A DNA stretch of 64,000 nt, from contig NZ_FYAK01000001.1 in assembly GCF_900185615.1 (NCBI RefSeq), positions 839,701 to 903,700 on the forward strand, written 5' to 3'. Both the position numbers and the translations under genes were made by a program. This DNA is from Photobacterium malacitanum (GTDB lineage: Bacteria; Pseudomonadota; Gammaproteobacteria; Enterobacterales; Vibrionaceae). How positions within the stretch are numbered: the first letter of the stretch is position 1; every line of letters starts with the position of its first letter. Positions 30,520 to 42,069 of the stretch are shown in pieces. A model generated the notes under the pieces. The model was not told where the DNA came from, did no database searches, and saw only the letters and a program-made list of their open reading frames with translations.

Positions 30520-31685
30520 TATTTACCCTCCGCGGCAGCAACGACTTTCTCTGCGGCTTCAGTTAGCGACGTCGCAGCGATAATATTGAGGCCACTATCA
30601 GCCAGTTTTGCAGCACCGACTTCAGCATTGTTACCTTCAAGCCGAACCACAACGGGTACTTTCACACCCACTTCAGCAATCGCACCAATAATACCTTCAG
30701 CGATAAGATCACAGCGAACTATGCCACCAAAAATATTCACTAAAACGGCTTTAACATTGCTATCTGAAAGAATAATTTTGAAGGCTTCTGTCACCCGCTC
30801 TTTGGTTGCACCGCCGCCAACATCAAGGAAGTTTGCTGGTTGTCCACCATGAAGGTTAACAATATCCATGGTACCCATTGCCAAACCTGCGCCATTGACC
30901 ATACAACCAATATTACCGTCAAGGGCTACATAATTAAGTTCCCATTGTGCAGCATGAGCTTCACGCTCATCTTCTTGAGATGGATCATGCATTTGGCGTA
31001 ATTTAGGCTGACGATATAATGCATTAGCATCAATATTAATTTTACCGTCCAGACACACCAATGTGCCTTCTTGAGTAATAATTAGTGGGTTAACTTCAAG
31101 CAACGCTAAATCACACTCAGCGAACATATTGCCAAGCCCGAGAAATATTTTAGTAAATTGCTTAACTTGATCGCCTTGCAAACCCAGTTTAAAGGCTAAC
31201 TCACGTCCTTGATAAGGTTGCGGGCCAACTAACGGATCAATGGCTGCTTTATGAATAAGATGCGGCGTCTCTTGTGCAACTTTTTCAATCTCTACGCCAC
31301 CTTCTGTTGATGCCATGAAAACAATACGTTGTGAACTACGATCCACAACCGCACCAAGATATAACTCATTAGCAATACTAGAAGCCGCTTCAACCAATAC
31401 CTTAGTCACTGGTTGTCCTGCAGCATCCGTCTGATAAGTCACTAAGTTCTTACCCAACCAATGTTGCGCAAATTGTTTAATGCCTTCTTTATTGTCATGT
31501 AATTCAACACCGCCAGCCTTGCCTCGACCACCAGCATGAACCTGACATTTTACAACCCATTTTTCACCGCCAATTTTACCTGCCGCCGCTGCCGCTTCTT
31601 GTGGAGTGTCACAAGCATAGCCTTCAGGCACAGGTAAACCATATTCGGCGAATAGTTGTTTTGCTTGATACTCGTGCAAATTCAT
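30519..31685 (-). CDS. sucC: Succinate-CoA ligase, beta subunit
   Basis: ATP-grasp beta subunit of succinyl-CoA synthetase, 388 residues. It has the N-terminal [20 protein letters not shown], the nucleotide-binding [15 protein letters not shown] (about 46-60), the metal-binding LEVNPL, and the C-terminal [14 protein letters not shown] with the phosphohistidine-docking region. It is separated from sucB by 153 bases with hairpins, and translation is coupled to sucD. Confidence 0.97.
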   Translation of the reverse strand: MNLHEYQAKQLFAEYGLPVPEGYACDTPQEAAAAAGKIGGEKWVVKCQVHAGGRGKAGGVELHDNKEGIKQFAQHWLGKNLVTYQTDAAGQPVTKVLVEAASSIANELYLGAVVDRSSQRIVFMASTEGGVEIEKVAQETPHLIHKAAIDPLVGPQPYQGRELAFKLGLQGDQVKQFTKIFLGLGNMFAECDLALLEVNPLIITQEGTLVCLDGKINIDANALYRQPKLRQMHDPSQEDEREAHAAQWELNYVALDGNIGCMVNGAGLAMGTMDIVNLHGGQPANFLDVGGGATKERVTEAFKIILSDSNVKAVLVNIFGGIVRCDLIAEGIIGAIAEVGVKVPVVVRLEGNNAEVGAAKLADSGLNIIAATSLTEAAEKVVAAAEGK

Positions 31686-31838
31686 AATGTTCTATCCGTT
31701 TTTATCCCTTTGGGACTTGTTAAATCCATTTGAGATATTCTTTGATATCTCTTCATCATTGTCCGTGTTTACTGTTCCCTTTGCAGAGAAGAAAGTTAAC
31801 CGAATAATGAGCATTTACTCGGCTAACTCTTTTGGTAC
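31686..31838 (-). other. sucB-sucC spacer with two hairpins
   Basis: On the minus strand this spacer first forms AGTTAGCCGA/TCGGTTAACT (31819-31828 with 31794-31803, one mismatch), then a perfect GAGATAT/ATATCTC (31745-31751 with 31732-31738). Pyrimidine-rich sequence follows the first hairpin. They may be processing, pausing or partial termination sites that set the sucAB to sucCD ratio; that role is inference. Confidence 0.5.
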
Positions 31839-33053
31839 TTATACGTCCAGTAATAGACGTGTTGGATCTTCAAGTAGCTCTTTAATTGTGACTAAATAGC
31901 CAACAGACTCACGACCATCAACTAAACGATGATCATAAGAAAGTGCTAGGTACATCATAGGTAAAATTTCAACTTGACCATTAACTGCCATTGGGCGGTC
32001 TTGAATTTTATGCATACCTAAAATAGCTGCTTGTGGCGGGTTAATAATCGGCGTCGACATTAACGACCCAAACACACCACCATTGGTGATAGTAAAGTTA
32101 CCGCCAATAAGATCATCAACAGTTAACTTGCCATCACGGCCTTTAATTGCTAAATCGCGAATACCTTTTTCAATTTCAGCCAAACTTAACTTATCACAAT
32201 CTCGTAACACAGGGGTAACTAAACCACGTGGTGTTGAGACAGCAATACTGATATCGAAAAAATTATGATAAACAATATCATCGCCATCAATTGACGCATT
32301 AACTTCTGGGTAACGCTTCAATGCTTCAACAACAGCCTTAACATAAAACGACATAAAGCCAAGACGAATACCATGGCGCTGCTCAAACACATCTTTATAT
32401 TGTTTACGCAGATCCATGATAGGTTTCATGTTAACTTCATTAAATGTCGTTAACATCGCGGTGCTATTTTTAGCTTCTAATAAACGCTCAGCAACGCGTT
32501 TACGTAAGCGTGTCATCGGTACTCGTTTTTCACTACGATGCGCGAGTGGTGGCTTAATTTGACTATCAACACTCTTGGTGACAGCTGGCGCTTCAACCGC
32601 TTGTTTCAAATAGTTATCAACATCTTCACGGGTGATTCGACCACCTACACCTGTGCCTTTCACTTTCTCAGCAGCTACGCCATGTTCACTTAATAAGCGG
32701 CGAACAGCTGGACTTAAGGCTTCACTATTTTCTTCATTTAACGAAGCAGTATTACGTTTATTGGGGGACGATTCAGCATCAGCCAATACTGCAGAGGTTG
32801 GCTCACCAGCAACAGCATTGACTTTGATTTTACCAATCAACTGCTTGGTTAATACCGTTGTGCCTTCAATTTCAAAGATAGCTTCTAACACGCCATCTTC
32901 AGGTGCTGGGACCTCAAGTACAACTTTATCTGTTTCAATATCAACCAAGACCTCATCACGAGAAACAGTATCGCCTGGTTGTTTATGCCATGTGGCTACA
33001 GTTGCATCGGCAACAGATTCCGGAAGATCTGGAACCAGAATTTCGATTGTCAT
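31839..33053 (-). CDS. sucB: 2-oxoglutarate dehydrogenase E2 (dihydrolipoyl succinyltransferase)
   Basis: E2 core of the 2-oxoglutarate dehydrogenase complex, which transfers the succinyl group to CoA. Its 404 residues have one lipoyl domain (about 1-78, lipoyl Lys43 in ETDKVVLE), a peripheral subunit-binding domain (about 108-145, [13 protein letters not shown]), and a catalytic domain from about 175 with the active-site motif DHRLVDGRE near 375. It follows sucA by 26 bases in one transcript. Confidence 0.97.
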   Translation of the reverse strand: MTIEILVPDLPESVADATVATWHKQPGDTVSRDEVLVDIETDKVVLEVPAPEDGVLEAIFEIEGTTVLTKQLIGKIKVNAVAGEPTSAVLADAESSPNKRNTASLNEENSEALSPAVRRLLSEHGVAAEKVKGTGVGGRITREDVDNYLKQAVEAPAVTKSVDSQIKPPLAHRSEKRVPMTRLRKRVAERLLEAKNSTAMLTTFNEVNMKPIMDLRKQYKDVFEQRHGIRLGFMSFYVKAVVEALKRYPEVNASIDGDDIVYHNFFDISIAVSTPRGLVTPVLRDCDKLSLAEIEKGIRDLAIKGRDGKLTVDDLIGGNFTITNGGVFGSLMSTPIINPPQAAILGMHKIQDRPMAVNGQVEILPMMYLALSYDHRLVDGRESVGYLVTIKELLEDPTRLLLDV

Positions 33054-33079
33054 ATCGGTATTGTCCTTTTGTTCTCGTT

Positions 33080-35911
33080 CTAATTATTAGAATGGTCTTG
33101 AGATTCAATAGTTAATGCGTCTTCAACTAACGCTTTTTGTTGTTTCAAATGTACAGACATGTAGCCTACAGCGGGTGATGCTGATGCTGGTCGTCCGGCA
33201 TAACGTAAAAGCGATCCTGCAGGTAACGCAGAATAGAAATTATGCTGGCTAGAATACCATGCACCTTGATTTTGAGGCTCTTCTTGACACCAAACAAAAT
33301 CAGTAACATGACGATAATCAGCAATCGCAGCTTCAACATCTTCTTTTGGAAACGGGTATAGCTGCTCAATACGCACAATAGCAACATCGGTTTGTTCATT
33401 TTTACGACGTTGTTCTAATAAGTCGTAATACACTTTACCAGAGCAGAATACCACTCGCTTCACCTGCTGTGCTGGCAGTTCATCTACCTCACCAATTGCC
33501 GCTAAGAAAGTGCCATTAGCAAGTTCATCTAATGTCGATGTACATAGCGGATGACGTAACAACGACTTTGGCGACATCACTATTAGCGGTCGACGCATTG
33601 GGCGTACAACTTGGCGACGAATCATATGGTAGACTTGCGCTGGCGTTGATGGCACGACTACTTGCATATTTTGCTCAGCACATAATTGTAGATAACGCTC
33701 AAGACGTGCAGATGAATGCTCAGGACCTTGGCCTTCATAGCCATGTGGCAATAGCATAGTTAAGCCACACATACGGCCCCACTTTTGCTCACCAGAACTA
33801 ATAAACTGGTCAACCACTACTTGGGCGCCATTAGCAAAATCACCAAATTGCGCTTCCCAAATCGTTAATCCACTTGGCTCTGCGGTTGCATAACCGTATT
33901 CAAATGCTAATACCGCTTCTTCTGATAATACTGAATCAATCACTTCAAATGGCCCCTGACCATTATGAATGTGAGTTAATGGAATATAGGTACTGGCATC
34001 TTGTTGGTTGTGTAGCACTGCATGGCGATGGAAAAATGTTCCTCGACCTGAATCTTGACCTGTAATACGAATACGATGACCATCATCAACCAATGTTGCA
34101 TAAGCTAAATTCTCAGCCATACCCCAATCAAAAGCTTTTTCACCAGCAATCATCGCTAAGCGGTCGGTATAGATTTTTTGCACTCGGCTTTGTAGCTGAT
34201 GACTAGTTGGATACTGGCATAAGCGCGTACCTAACTCTTTTAAACGCTGTTCGTCAACTTTGCTTTTCCAATCAACAGTCCAATCGTGGCCTAAATATGG
34301 AGCCCAATCAACCGAATGCAGTTTCATTGGTCGCCACTCTTTAACCACACACTCACCACGATCTAATGCATCACGGTATTCATTAACCAACCCCGTTGCG
34401 ACATCTAATCCAAATGCACCGATTTCAGTTAAATAATCAGCATATAACTTGCGTGGCGTTGGGTGTTTTTTGATTTTTTGATACATCAATGGTTGCGTAG
34501 CTGTAGGCTCATCAGCTTCGTTATGCCCATGACGGCGATAACAGACTAAATCAATTACTACATCACGTTTAAACTCATGGCGATAATCAAATGCCAGTCG
34601 AGTTACAAAAGCTACCGCTTGTGGATCATCAGCGTTCACGTGGAAAATAGGTGCCTGTACCATTTTAGCGATATCGGTACAATATTCTGTTGAGCGGGTA
34701 TCTTGAGGATTTGAAGTAGTAAAACCAACTTGGTTATTGATAACAATACGTACGGTACCGCCAACACTATAACCACGCGCTTGCGACATATTAAAGGTTT
34801 CAGCAACAACACCTTGGCCTGCTATTGCTGAGTCACCATGAATGGTAATCGGTAATACTTTATCACCAATATCATCACCTAAACGATCTTGACGAGCACG
34901 TACAGAGCCAACCACTACTGGATTCACAATTTCAAGGTGAGATGGGTTAAAGGCTAACGCTAAATGCACATCACCCCCCGGAGTTGCAAAATCAGCTGAA
35001 AAGCCCTGATGATATTTCACATCACCCGTACCCCAACTATCACCGTGCTTACCTGCAAACTCATCAAATAAATCTTGCGGCTTTTTACCCAATACATTGA
35101 CTAACATATTTAGGCGGCCACGGTGAGCCATACCCACGACGACTTCACGTACCCCTTGTGAACCCGCATGACGAATTAACTCTTTCATCATTGGAATCAT
35201 GGCATCGCCACCTTCTAATGAGAAACGTTTTGCCCCTGGGAATTTCGCGCCTAAATAACGTTCAAGTCCTTCTGCTGCAGTCAATTCATCAAGAAAACGC
35301 AATTGTTCATCGGCAGTAAATGAACCTGTGCCCATGACCGATTCAAGCCGTTGTTGAATCCAACGTTTTTCTTCAGTATCGGTGATATGCATATACTCAG
35401 CACCAATAGATCCACAGTAGGTCTTTTTAAGTGCTGCATATATCTCACTGAGTTTCATGGTCTCTTGACCAATCGCAAATGAACCGACATTAAATGTTTC
35501 ATCAAAATCGTCGGTAGTTAACGAGTGAAATTCAGGATCGAGATCGGCAACATGCTCGCGCTGCCATAATCCTAACGGATCAAGATTAGCATTTTGATGG
35601 CCACGAAAACGATAAGCATTGATTAGCTGTAATACTTTAACCTGCTTTGCATCAACATCAGGATCATTAACGACAGCACTTAAAAAATGGGTCTCTTTTG
35701 CTAAACGTCGAAAGTAATCACGCACACGAGAATGGGGTTGCTCAATAACTACGTCATTAACAACCGGCAGATCGACAAATACCTCTCGCCATTGGGTATC
35801 GACTAACTCTGGATCGCTAAGATACAACTCGTAAAGATCTTCTATATAAGTTGCGTTGGCGCCAGCTAAATGTGAAGACTCAAGCCATGCCTTCATAACG
35901 CTATTCTGCAT
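33080..35911 (-). CDS. sucA: 2-oxoglutarate dehydrogenase E1 component
   Basis: Thiamine-diphosphate decarboxylase of the 2-oxoglutarate dehydrogenase complex, 943 residues (family about 930-940). The N-terminal [19 protein letters not shown] is followed by [28 protein letters not shown] and [11 protein letters not shown], all conserved in the ThDP-binding half; [17 protein letters not shown] and [11 protein letters not shown] lie in the C-terminal half. It sits 106 bases after sdhB with only a small hairpin between, so readthrough from sdh is likely. Confidence 0.97.
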   Translation of the reverse strand: MQNSVMKAWLESSHLAGANATYIEDLYELYLSDPELVDTQWREVFVDLPVVNDVVIEQPHSRVRDYFRRLAKETHFLSAVVNDPDVDAKQVKVLQLINAYRFRGHQNANLDPLGLWQREHVADLDPEFHSLTTDDFDETFNVGSFAIGQETMKLSEIYAALKKTYCGSIGAEYMHITDTEEKRWIQQRLESVMGTGSFTADEQLRFLDELTAAEGLERYLGAKFPGAKRFSLEGGDAMIPMMKELIRHAGSQGVREVVVGMAHRGRLNMLVNVLGKKPQDLFDEFAGKHGDSWGTGDVKYHQGFSADFATPGGDVHLALAFNPSHLEIVNPVVVGSVRARQDRLGDDIGDKVLPITIHGDSAIAGQGVVAETFNMSQARGYSVGGTVRIVINNQVGFTTSNPQDTRSTEYCTDIAKMVQAPIFHVNADDPQAVAFVTRLAFDYRHEFKRDVVIDLVCYRRHGHNEADEPTATQPLMYQKIKKHPTPRKLYADYLTEIGAFGLDVATGLVNEYRDALDRGECVVKEWRPMKLHSVDWAPYLGHDWTVDWKSKVDEQRLKELGTRLCQYPTSHQLQSRVQKIYTDRLAMIAGEKAFDWGMAENLAYATLVDDGHRIRITGQDSGRGTFFHRHAVLHNQQDASTYIPLTHIHNGQGPFEVIDSVLSEEAVLAFEYGYATAEPSGLTIWEAQFGDFANGAQVVVDQFISSGEQKWGRMCGLTMLLPHGYEGQGPEHSSARLERYLQLCAEQNMQVVVPSTPAQVYHMIRRQVVRPMRRPLIVMSPKSLLRHPLCTSTLDELANGTFLAAIGEVDELPAQQVKRVVFCSGKVYYDLLEQRRKNEQTDVAIVRIEQLYPFPKEDVEAAIADYRHVTDFVWCQEEPQNQGAWYSSQHNFYSALPAGSLLRYAGRPASASPAVGYMSVHLKQQKALVEDALTIESQDHSNN

Positions 35912-36017
35912 TATTTTCCCTTAACTACTAATTTATCGCCATTGGCATCGGTCTAATACCGAGCATTCCCGTTAGCGAGCCTGCAAACTGCATCGACTCA
36001 CTAACATATCGATATTT

Positions 36018-36731
36018 TTAAACTGCTCGTTTAAGCAGCATAGATTTGATGTGTCCAATCGCTTTGGTCGGATTTAATCCCTTAGGACAGACATTTACAC
36101 AGTTCATTATGCCATGGCAACGAAAAACACTAAATGCATCATCAAGATCAGATAATCGTTGATCGGTTGCAGTATCACGGCTATCAATTAACCATCGGTA
36201 AGCCGCCAATAAACCAGCTGGGCCAATAAATTTATCTGGGTTCCACCAAAATGATGGACATGCAGTTGAACAACAGGCACACATAATACATTCATATAAT
36301 CCATCTAACTGCGCACGATCTTCAGGCGCCTGCAAATTTTCTCTTGCAGGCGGCAATGTCGCATCATCAATTAAAAAGGGTTTTACTTTTGCGTAGTTAC
36401 TGTAGAACTGTTCCATATCAATGATCAAATCACGAATCACCGGCAACCCAGGTAATGGACGAATCACAATGGTATCGCTGGTCATTAGCGCAGATAACGG
36501 CGTAATACATGCTAAGCCGTTTTTACCGTTCATATTAATACCATCAGAGCCACATACTCCCTCACGGCAAGAACGACGGAAAGACAAACTTGCATCTTGT
36601 TCTTTTAGCAAAATTAACGCGTCTAACACCATCATATCGGAGCCATCTGGCACATCAAGCTGGTAGCCTTTCATGTGTGGAGCATCATCAACATCAGGGT
36701 TATAACGGTAAATTGAAAAATTCAGTTTCAT
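36018..36731 (-). CDS. sdhB: Succinate dehydrogenase iron-sulfur subunit
   Basis: Iron-sulfur subunit of complex II, passing electrons from SdhA to quinone. Its 237 residues carry the cysteine sets for three clusters: [2Fe-2S] (SCREGVCGSDG and the later ACITP, about 54-75), [4Fe-4S] (CIMCACCSTACP, about 148-159) and [3Fe-4S] (CHGIMNCVNVCPKG, about 205-218). It is peripheral on the cytoplasmic face. sdhA lies 15 bases upstream. Confidence 0.97.
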   Translation of the reverse strand: MKLNFSIYRYNPDVDDAPHMKGYQLDVPDGSDMMVLDALILLKEQDASLSFRRSCREGVCGSDGINMNGKNGLACITPLSALMTSDTIVIRPLPGLPVIRDLIIDMEQFYSNYAKVKPFLIDDATLPPARENLQAPEDRAQLDGLYECIMCACCSTACPSFWWNPDKFIGPAGLLAAYRWLIDSRDTATDQRLSDLDDAFSVFRCHGIMNCVNVCPKGLNPTKAIGHIKSMLLKRAV

Positions 36732-36746
36732 CGCTGTTGTCTCCCG

Positions 36747-38513
36747 TTAATAAACACGCGCTTTAGGCGGAAATGCTTCACGATGAATAGGCGTCATATT
36801 AACCGCTCGTTTTGTCATCGCTTCTGTTTCTGGGTTATAGATCGAATGACATAACCAATTAACATCATCGCGTTCTGGGAAATCAAACCTAGCATGTGCG
36901 CCACGGCTCTCGGTGCGGTAATTTGCAGCAATGGCGGTTGCCATTGCCGTTTCCATCAAGTTATCTAATTCTAAACACTCAATTCGCTGAGTATTAAACT
37001 CCGTCGAGGTGTCATCTAATCGCGCATGCTGTAAACGTTCACGAATCGCTTTAAGCTCTTCTAACCCAGCAGCCATTGCCTCACCTTCTCTAAATACCGA
37101 GAAGTTATTTTGCATGCAGGTTTGCAGATCTTTACGAATTTGAACTGGATCTTCACCTTCTTGGGTATTATTCCAACGATTAAGACGCGCAAGAGAAGCT
37201 TCAATGTCAGCTTCGGTTGCAGGGGTTGCTTCTGCTTGAGCAGCTAAGGTTTCGCCAAGGTGTAAGCCGGTTGCACGACCAAACACCACTAAATCAAGTA
37301 ATGAGTTGCCCCCTAAGCGATTAGCACCATGCACTGATACCGAAGCGATTTCACCACAAGCAAATAGACCCTGAACTTCTTCGTCCATGCCTGCTGCATT
37401 TTGTTTTAATACTTGGCCTGACACTTGAGTCGGTACCCCTCCCATCATGTAGTGACACGTAGGAATAACCGGAATAGGCTCTTTAACAGGATCAATATGC
37501 GCAAATGTGCGTGATAATTCACAAATACCTGGTAGACGCGATTCAAGTACATCTTTACCTAAATGATCAAGTTTTAACTTCAAGTGCGGCCCCCATGGAC
37601 CATCACAACCGCGTCCTTCACGGATCTCAACCATCATCGAGCGCGCGACTACATCACGTCCAGCTAAATCTTTCGCATTGGGGGCGTAGCGCTCCATAAA
37701 GCGCTCACCATCTTTATTTAATAAATAGCCCCCCTCACCACGACAACCTTCAGTAACTAATACACCTGCACCTGCAATACCTGTCGGGTGGAACTGCCAC
37801 ATTTCCATGTCTTGCATTGGCACACCAGCACGCAGTGCCATACCGACGCCATCGCCAGTATTGATATGCGCATTAGTGGTTGATGCATAAATACGCCCAG
37901 CGCCTCCAGTTGCTAATATCGTAGCTTTCGCTTTGAAGTAGCACACTTCACCAGTTTCCATGCACAACGCAGTACAACCTAAAATAACCCCGTCTTGGTT
38001 TTTGACTAAATCAAGTGCATACCACTCTGAGAAAATAGTGGTTTGATGTTTAATATTTTGCTGATAAAGCGTATGCAATAATGCATGACCTGTTCGGTCT
38101 GCCGCTGCAGCTGTACGCGCGGCTTGCTCACCACCAAATTCTTTTGACTGGCCACCAAATGGACGTTGATAAATACTACCGTCATCAAATCGAGAAAAAG
38201 GTAATCCCATTTTTTCAAGTTCAATCACAGACTTAGGACCATTTTCACACATGTATTCAATCGCGTTTTGATCACCAATATAATCAGAACCTTTGACGGT
38301 GTCATACATATGCCACTGCCAGTTATCAGGATGTGAATTACCTAATGCAACAGTGATCCCCCCTTGTGCAGATACCGTATGAGAACGAGTTGGGAAGACT
38401 TTTGATAACAAGGCACATTTTAAGCCTTGCTCTGATATTTGGAGTGCAGCACGCATTCCTGCACCACCAGCGCCGATAACAACAGCGTCAAATTCACGAA
38501 CAGCAATGCTCAC
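36747..38513 (-). CDS. sdhA: Succinate dehydrogenase flavoprotein subunit
   Basis: Oxidises succinate to fumarate with covalent FAD. I start it at the GTG at 38513 ([14 protein letters not shown], 588 residues), which shares one base with the sdhD stop and follows a GGGG site; this equals the E. coli length, whereas the longer open frame to 38588 only runs back through sdhD. Visible are the dinucleotide fold VIGAGGAGM, the FAD-linking His in [10 protein letters not shown], and the active-site region HPTGIAGAG. Confidence 0.96.
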   Translation of the reverse strand: MSIAVREFDAVVIGAGGAGMRAALQISEQGLKCALLSKVFPTRSHTVSAQGGITVALGNSHPDNWQWHMYDTVKGSDYIGDQNAIEYMCENGPKSVIELEKMGLPFSRFDDGSIYQRPFGGQSKEFGGEQAARTAAAADRTGHALLHTLYQQNIKHQTTIFSEWYALDLVKNQDGVILGCTALCMETGEVCYFKAKATILATGGAGRIYASTTNAHINTGDGVGMALRAGVPMQDMEMWQFHPTGIAGAGVLVTEGCRGEGGYLLNKDGERFMERYAPNAKDLAGRDVVARSMMVEIREGRGCDGPWGPHLKLKLDHLGKDVLESRLPGICELSRTFAHIDPVKEPIPVIPTCHYMMGGVPTQVSGQVLKQNAAGMDEEVQGLFACGEIASVSVHGANRLGGNSLLDLVVFGRATGLHLGETLAAQAEATPATEADIEASLARLNRWNNTQEGEDPVQIRKDLQTCMQNNFSVFREGEAMAAGLEELKAIRERLQHARLDDTSTEFNTQRIECLELDNLMETAMATAIAANYRTESRGAHARFDFPERDDVNWLCHSIYNPETEAMTKRAVNMTPIHREAFPPKARVY

Positions 38514-38860
38514 TACACACCCCACACAATCAAGAAACCTGAAAATAGGTAAATAAATAAAATCGCGACAATTAAAAACTGAAAGCACGCTCTTAACGCG
38601 GCGGGTTTTATATAATCAGTCAGTACTTGCCATAAACCAATCCATGCATGAATTAAAATCGAACCTAAGGCTAGTAGCGTAAAGACTTTGGTCGTTAGCT
38701 GACCAAAAAAGTCTTGCCATGATGCAAAGGTTATTTCTGGGCCAAAAGCAAAGAACCCTACGAGATAAATGGTGTACAGGGTCAGAATAATGGCTGTTGC
38801 ACGAATTAAAATAAAATCATGTACACCATTTCGCCCAACAGAAGAAACATTGGCTACCAT
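38513..38860 (-). CDS. sdhD: Succinate dehydrogenase membrane anchor subunit D
   Basis: Hydrophobic anchor of complex II, 115 residues with three membrane helices (about 17-37, 57-77 and 90-112), contributing to the quinone site and haem b. The N-terminal region [20 protein letters not shown] is typical. The haem-ligand candidate His sits in [16 protein letters not shown] (about 69). It overlaps sdhC by seven bases and sdhA by one. Confidence 0.95.
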   Translation of the reverse strand: MVANVSSVGRNGVHDFILIRATAIILTLYTIYLVGFFAFGPEITFASWQDFFGQLTTKVFTLLALGSILIHAWIGLWQVLTDYIKPAALRACFQFLIVAILFIYLFSGFLIVWGV

Positions 38861-39255
38861 ACTAATACTCCTGAAAATACAGATAAAATTGCCACAATGA
38901 CAAAACTTACCTTGGTACTAGCAAGGCCCGTTTCCATTTCTTCAAAATAACCAAGATCCATCAATAAATGACGAATACCAAGCACGATATGATAAAACAG
39001 AGCGGTTAGCATCCCCCACAGCACAAATTTCACTATCCAGCTATTAGTAATACTGGCAGCGGCAGCGAAACCTTCAGGGGAAGACAATGATAAGTTCAAC
39101 AGCCACAATAAAATGGCAATAGAAACGAACGTAATCACACCAGAAATTCGGTGGAGAATTGACGCTATCGCTGTTAAAGGAAAGCGTATTGTTTGTAGGT
39201 CGAGGTTGACGGGTCTAGGCTTCTTTACTTTCACATTTTGCTCACTCAGCTTCAT
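38854..39255 (-). CDS. sdhC: Succinate dehydrogenase cytochrome b556 subunit C
   Basis: Membrane anchor of complex II, 133 residues with three helices. It has the family motifs [28 protein letters not shown] (quinone-site region) and [11 protein letters not shown]; the haem-ligand His is probably in [10 protein letters not shown]. The start is uncertain: the ATG at 39255 has no good ribosome binding site and lies inside a small GCTTC-AAT-GAAGC hairpin, while a GTG seven codons on would give a length closer to E. coli SdhC. It is the first gene of sdhCDAB-sucABCD. Confidence 0.94.
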   Translation of the reverse strand: MKLSEQNVKVKKPRPVNLDLQTIRFPLTAIASILHRISGVITFVSIAILLWLLNLSLSSPEGFAAAASITNSWIVKFVLWGMLTALFYHIVLGIRHLLMDLGYFEEMETGLASTKVSFVIVAILSVFSGVLVW

Positions 39256-39645
39256 TGAAGCATTTTATTTTTTATTAAACTCTTTGATTGTTTCTATAGT
39301 GAGCTATCAAGAAACCGTTTTAAAAATGCTACGCTACCATTAAAAGCAAAGTGTTGAGCAATATAATCGCTTTGTCTTTCAACCGCATTCCCATCGCAGT
39401 TCATTAACAACATGTCATCTATATAATAACCAAATGTCAACCCCACTATACATAGCGCAACATTCAAAAACAAATTCAGTTACATGACATTAAACACATA
39501 TTTCACAAAAACAACACAAACAACGAAAAGTTATTAACAAGCGCACATTGATGAACACAAAAATTGACAATTGGCTCACCTAGCGGTACAACAAATATAC
39601 ATCCGCTTCGGATTCAGGATTATACAAATAACAAAGGAGATTGTT
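39256..39645. promoter_or_regulatory. sdhC-gltA divergent control region
   Basis: A 390-base AT-rich gap between two divergent TCA-cycle genes. A likely gltA promoter is TTGACA (39564-39569), 17 bases, TACAAC (39587-39592). The sdhC promoter must lie near 39260-39340 but I cannot fix it. CRP and ArcA control is expected from E. coli, yet I found no convincing full site by eye. Confidence 0.5.
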
Positions 39646-40935
39646 ATGGCAGATAAGAAAGCTACCCTTCATATAGAAGGGAAAGCACCTATCGAACTGC
39701 CGATTATCGAGGGCTCAGAGGGCCAAGATGTAATCGATGTGCGAAAACTAGGCGCAAACGGTTTTTTTACATTTGATCCAGGTTTTCTAGCAACAGCCTC
39801 ATGTGAATCTCAAATCACGTATATTGATGGCGATAAAGGAATTCTGCTACATCGTGGTTTTCCTATCGATCAATTAGCCAATAATGCTGATTACTTAGAA
39901 GTTTGTTACGTTCTCCTTTATGGTGAAGTACCAACACGCACTGAATACGAAAAATTCCGTACTACAGTTACCCGCCATACTATGGTTCATGAGCAAATTG
40001 CCAGTTTCTTCCATGGCTTTCGCCGTGATGCTCACCCTATGGCAATTATGTGTGGCGTGGTCGGTGCATTATCAGCGTTCTATCATGATTCATTAGATAT
40101 TAATAATGATCTTCACCGTGAAATAACGGCGTTTAGACTACTATCAAAAATGCCAACTTTGGCAGCAATGTGTCATAAATACACTACTGGTCAGCCATTT
40201 ATTTACCCACGAAATGACCTAGATTATGCAGAGAATTTCTTGCATATGATGTTTGCTACGCCATGTGAAGAGTATGAAGTTAGTCCGGTAGTATCACGTG
40301 CAATGGACAAAATTTTCACTCTGCATGCAGATCATGAGCAAAATGCATCTACCTCAACGGTGCGTTTAGCGGGTTCTTCTGGTGCCAACCCATTTGCTTG
40401 TATTGCGGCTGGTATTGCTTCACTGTGGGGTCCTGCACACGGTGGGGCTAATGAAGCCTGCCTTAAAATGCTTGAAGAAATTGGTAGCGTAGAAAATATT
40501 CCAGAGTTTATTGAACGTGCCAAAGATAAAGATGACCCATTCCGCCTAATGGGCTTTGGGCACCGGGTATATAAAAACTACGATCCACGTGCAACGGTTA
40601 TGCGTGAAGCATGCCACGAAGTGCTTGAAGAGCTTAAAATTGATGACCCATTGCTTGATGTTGCTATGGAACTTGAGCGTATTGCGCTGTCAGATGAATA
40701 CTTTGTCAGCAAGAAGCTTTACCCAAATGTTGATTTCTATTCAGGTATTATTCTTAAAGCAATTGGTATTCCGGTATCAATGTTTACGGTTATTTTTGCA
40801 ATGTCGCGTGTGATTGGCTGGATTGCGCATTGGAATGAAATGCACAGTGATCCAACTAACCGAATTGGTCGTCCACGTCAACTGTATACCGGTTATTCAC
40901 AACGTGAGTTTAAGCCACTTTACGAACGAGAGTAA
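39646..40935 (+). CDS. gltA: Citrate synthase
   Basis: Condenses oxaloacetate and acetyl-CoA at the entry of the TCA cycle. I start it at the ATG at 39646 ([10 protein letters not shown], 429 residues) with an AAGGAG site; upstream in-frame codons add 25 residues without support. Active-site motifs are [11 protein letters not shown] (His near 265), [13 protein letters not shown] (His near 306) and the Asp near 363 (PNVDFYSG). It is the type II, NADH-sensitive hexamer type by similarity to E. coli GltA. A heptamer tandem array begins two bases after its stop. Confidence 0.97.
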   Translation: MADKKATLHIEGKAPIELPIIEGSEGQDVIDVRKLGANGFFTFDPGFLATASCESQITYIDGDKGILLHRGFPIDQLANNADYLEVCYVLLYGEVPTRTEYEKFRTTVTRHTMVHEQIASFFHGFRRDAHPMAIMCGVVGALSAFYHDSLDINNDLHREITAFRLLSKMPTLAAMCHKYTTGQPFIYPRNDLDYAENFLHMMFATPCEEYEVSPVVSRAMDKIFTLHADHEQNASTSTVRLAGSSGANPFACIAAGIASLWGPAHGGANEACLKMLEEIGSVENIPEFIERAKDKDDPFRLMGFGHRVYKNYDPRATVMREACHEVLEELKIDDPLLDVAMELERIALSDEYFVSKKLYPNVDFYSGIILKAIGIPVSMFTVIFAMSRVIGWIAHWNEMHSDPTNRIGRPRQLYTGYSQREFKPLYERE

Positions 40936-40937
40936 CT

Positions 40938-41035
40938 GAGGTTCGAGGTTCGAGGTTCGAGGTTCGAGGTTCGAGGTTCGAGGTTCGAGGTTCGAGGTTC
41001 GAGGTTCGAGGTTCGAGGTTCGAGGTTCGAGGTTC
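40938..41035. repeat. Tandem array of 14 copies of GAGGTTC
   Basis: Fourteen exact, uninterrupted copies of the 7-base unit GAGGTTC (98 bases), followed by a partial GAG. It begins two bases after the gltA stop codon and ends nine bases before the terminator stem, so it is transcribed as the gltA 3' untranslated region. The unit has no internal self-complement longer than TCGA and contains no stop in any of the six frames. Confidence 0.98.
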
Positions 41036-41043
41036 GAGAAAAT

Positions 41044-41074
41044 AAAAAGGTTGAGACCAAAGCTCAACCTTTTT
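41044..41074. terminator. Bidirectional terminator after gltA
   Basis: Stem AAAAAGGTTGAG (41044-41055) / CTCAACCTTTTT (41063-41074) with flanking A and T runs. It serves gltA and the converging ybgI. Confidence 0.93.
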
Positions 41075-41122
41075 TATTATTTAAAATAAAAATATAACTA
41101 TCAATCTCATCAGAGTAATTAG

Positions 41123-41881
41123 TTATACTGGATTATCAATATCAATAAACTCAACCGTCATACCATGCTGTTGTGCTAACCACTCACCGAGTGCTTTCAC
41201 ACCATAGCGCTCTGTTGCATGATGCCCTGCTGCAAAATAATGGATGCCTAATTCACGTGCAATATGGGTGGTGCGCTCTGATACTTCTCCTGAAATAAAT
41301 GCATCGCAGCCTTGCTGTACTGCAAGTTCAATATAATCTTGACCACCACCAGTACACCAACCCACTTTCTTGATTAACGCTGGTGCATTGTCACCAATAT
41401 GCAATGGTTCACGTTGTAATGCCATTGCAATTCGTGCTGCAAATTCTTCGCCTGATAGGGGCGTATCAAGATCACCATAAATCGCAATCGAACGTGGATT
41501 ACCAACCTCTAAACCACCGATAACACTCAAACCTAAACGCTGTGCTAATTGAACGTTATTACCTACCTGTGAGTGGACATCAAGTGGCAAATGGTAAGCG
41601 TAGAGATTAATACCATTTTCAATTAACGCCTTAATACGACGGTATTTCATGCCGCGTATTTCAGCAGCCTCACCTTTCCAGAAAAAGCCATGGTGAACTA
41701 AAATAGCATCGGCACCTTCAGCAATTGCAGCATCAATCAGAGCTTGGCAAGCTGTCACACCGGTAATAACCTTCGCTATCTCAGTCTTACCCTCTACTTG
41801 TAATCCATTAGGACAATAATCTTTTATTAGCTGTGGTGATAGAAAATCATTCAACAAAGTTTCTAATGCCAGGTTATTCAT
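41123..41881 (-). CDS. ybgI: NIF3-like dinuclear metal-centre protein YbgI
   Basis: Member of the Nif3/YbgI family, a ring-forming protein with a two-metal site, 252 residues. Metal-ligand candidates are the His pair in ILVHHGFFWKGE (about 63-64), the Asp in AYHLPLDVHSQVGNN (about 101), and the His and Glu of GHHATERYG (about 215-220). It is often annotated as GTP cyclohydrolase I type 2; the true reaction is unsettled. It is a single gene convergent with gltA, and lies near the sdh/gltA cluster as in E. coli. Confidence 0.94.
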   Translation of the reverse strand: MNNLALETLLNDFLSPQLIKDYCPNGLQVEGKTEIAKVITGVTACQALIDAAIAEGADAILVHHGFFWKGEAAEIRGMKYRRIKALIENGINLYAYHLPLDVHSQVGNNVQLAQRLGLSVIGGLEVGNPRSIAIYGDLDTPLSGEEFAARIAMALQREPLHIGDNAPALIKKVGWCTGGGQDYIELAVQQGCDAFISGEVSERTTHIARELGIHYFAAGHHATERYGVKALGEWLAQQHGMTVEFIDIDNPV

Positions 41882-42013
41882 TGTGCATCCTTTTTAAATA
41901 ACGTCATGTTATTGATTCAACAACACTCTATATTCAAAAAATATCAGCCTTTAATGACAATCTCAATCAACAAAACGAATCAAGTGCTAACTCATGCATG
42001 ATCTGGAATACAA

Positions 42014-42037
42014 AAAAAGCCGCCATCGGCAGCTTTT
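42014..42037 (-). terminator. Terminator of ybfA
   Basis: GCCGCC/GGCAGC stem around CATC (about 42021-42036), followed on the minus strand by seven T residues (A-run 42014-42020). It lies 33 bases after the small ybfA gene. Confidence 0.8.
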
Positions 42038-42069
42038 TCAACAAGATATTGTCATACTCAATCAAATCA

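Noticed and set aside
38514..38588. N-terminal extension of sdhA beyond the GTG at 38513
   Set aside because: It only reads through the end of sdhD in another frame; the GTG gives the family length and has a ribosome binding site.
39571..39645. 25-residue N-terminal extension of citrate synthase
   Set aside because: It overlaps the likely gltA promoter, and the AAGGAG site points to the ATG at 39646.
40938..41035. Heptamer array as a CRISPR or attachment-site array
   Set aside because: There are no spacers, the unit is 7 bases, and no cas, integrase or transposase gene is nearby. It is a simple tandem repeat.
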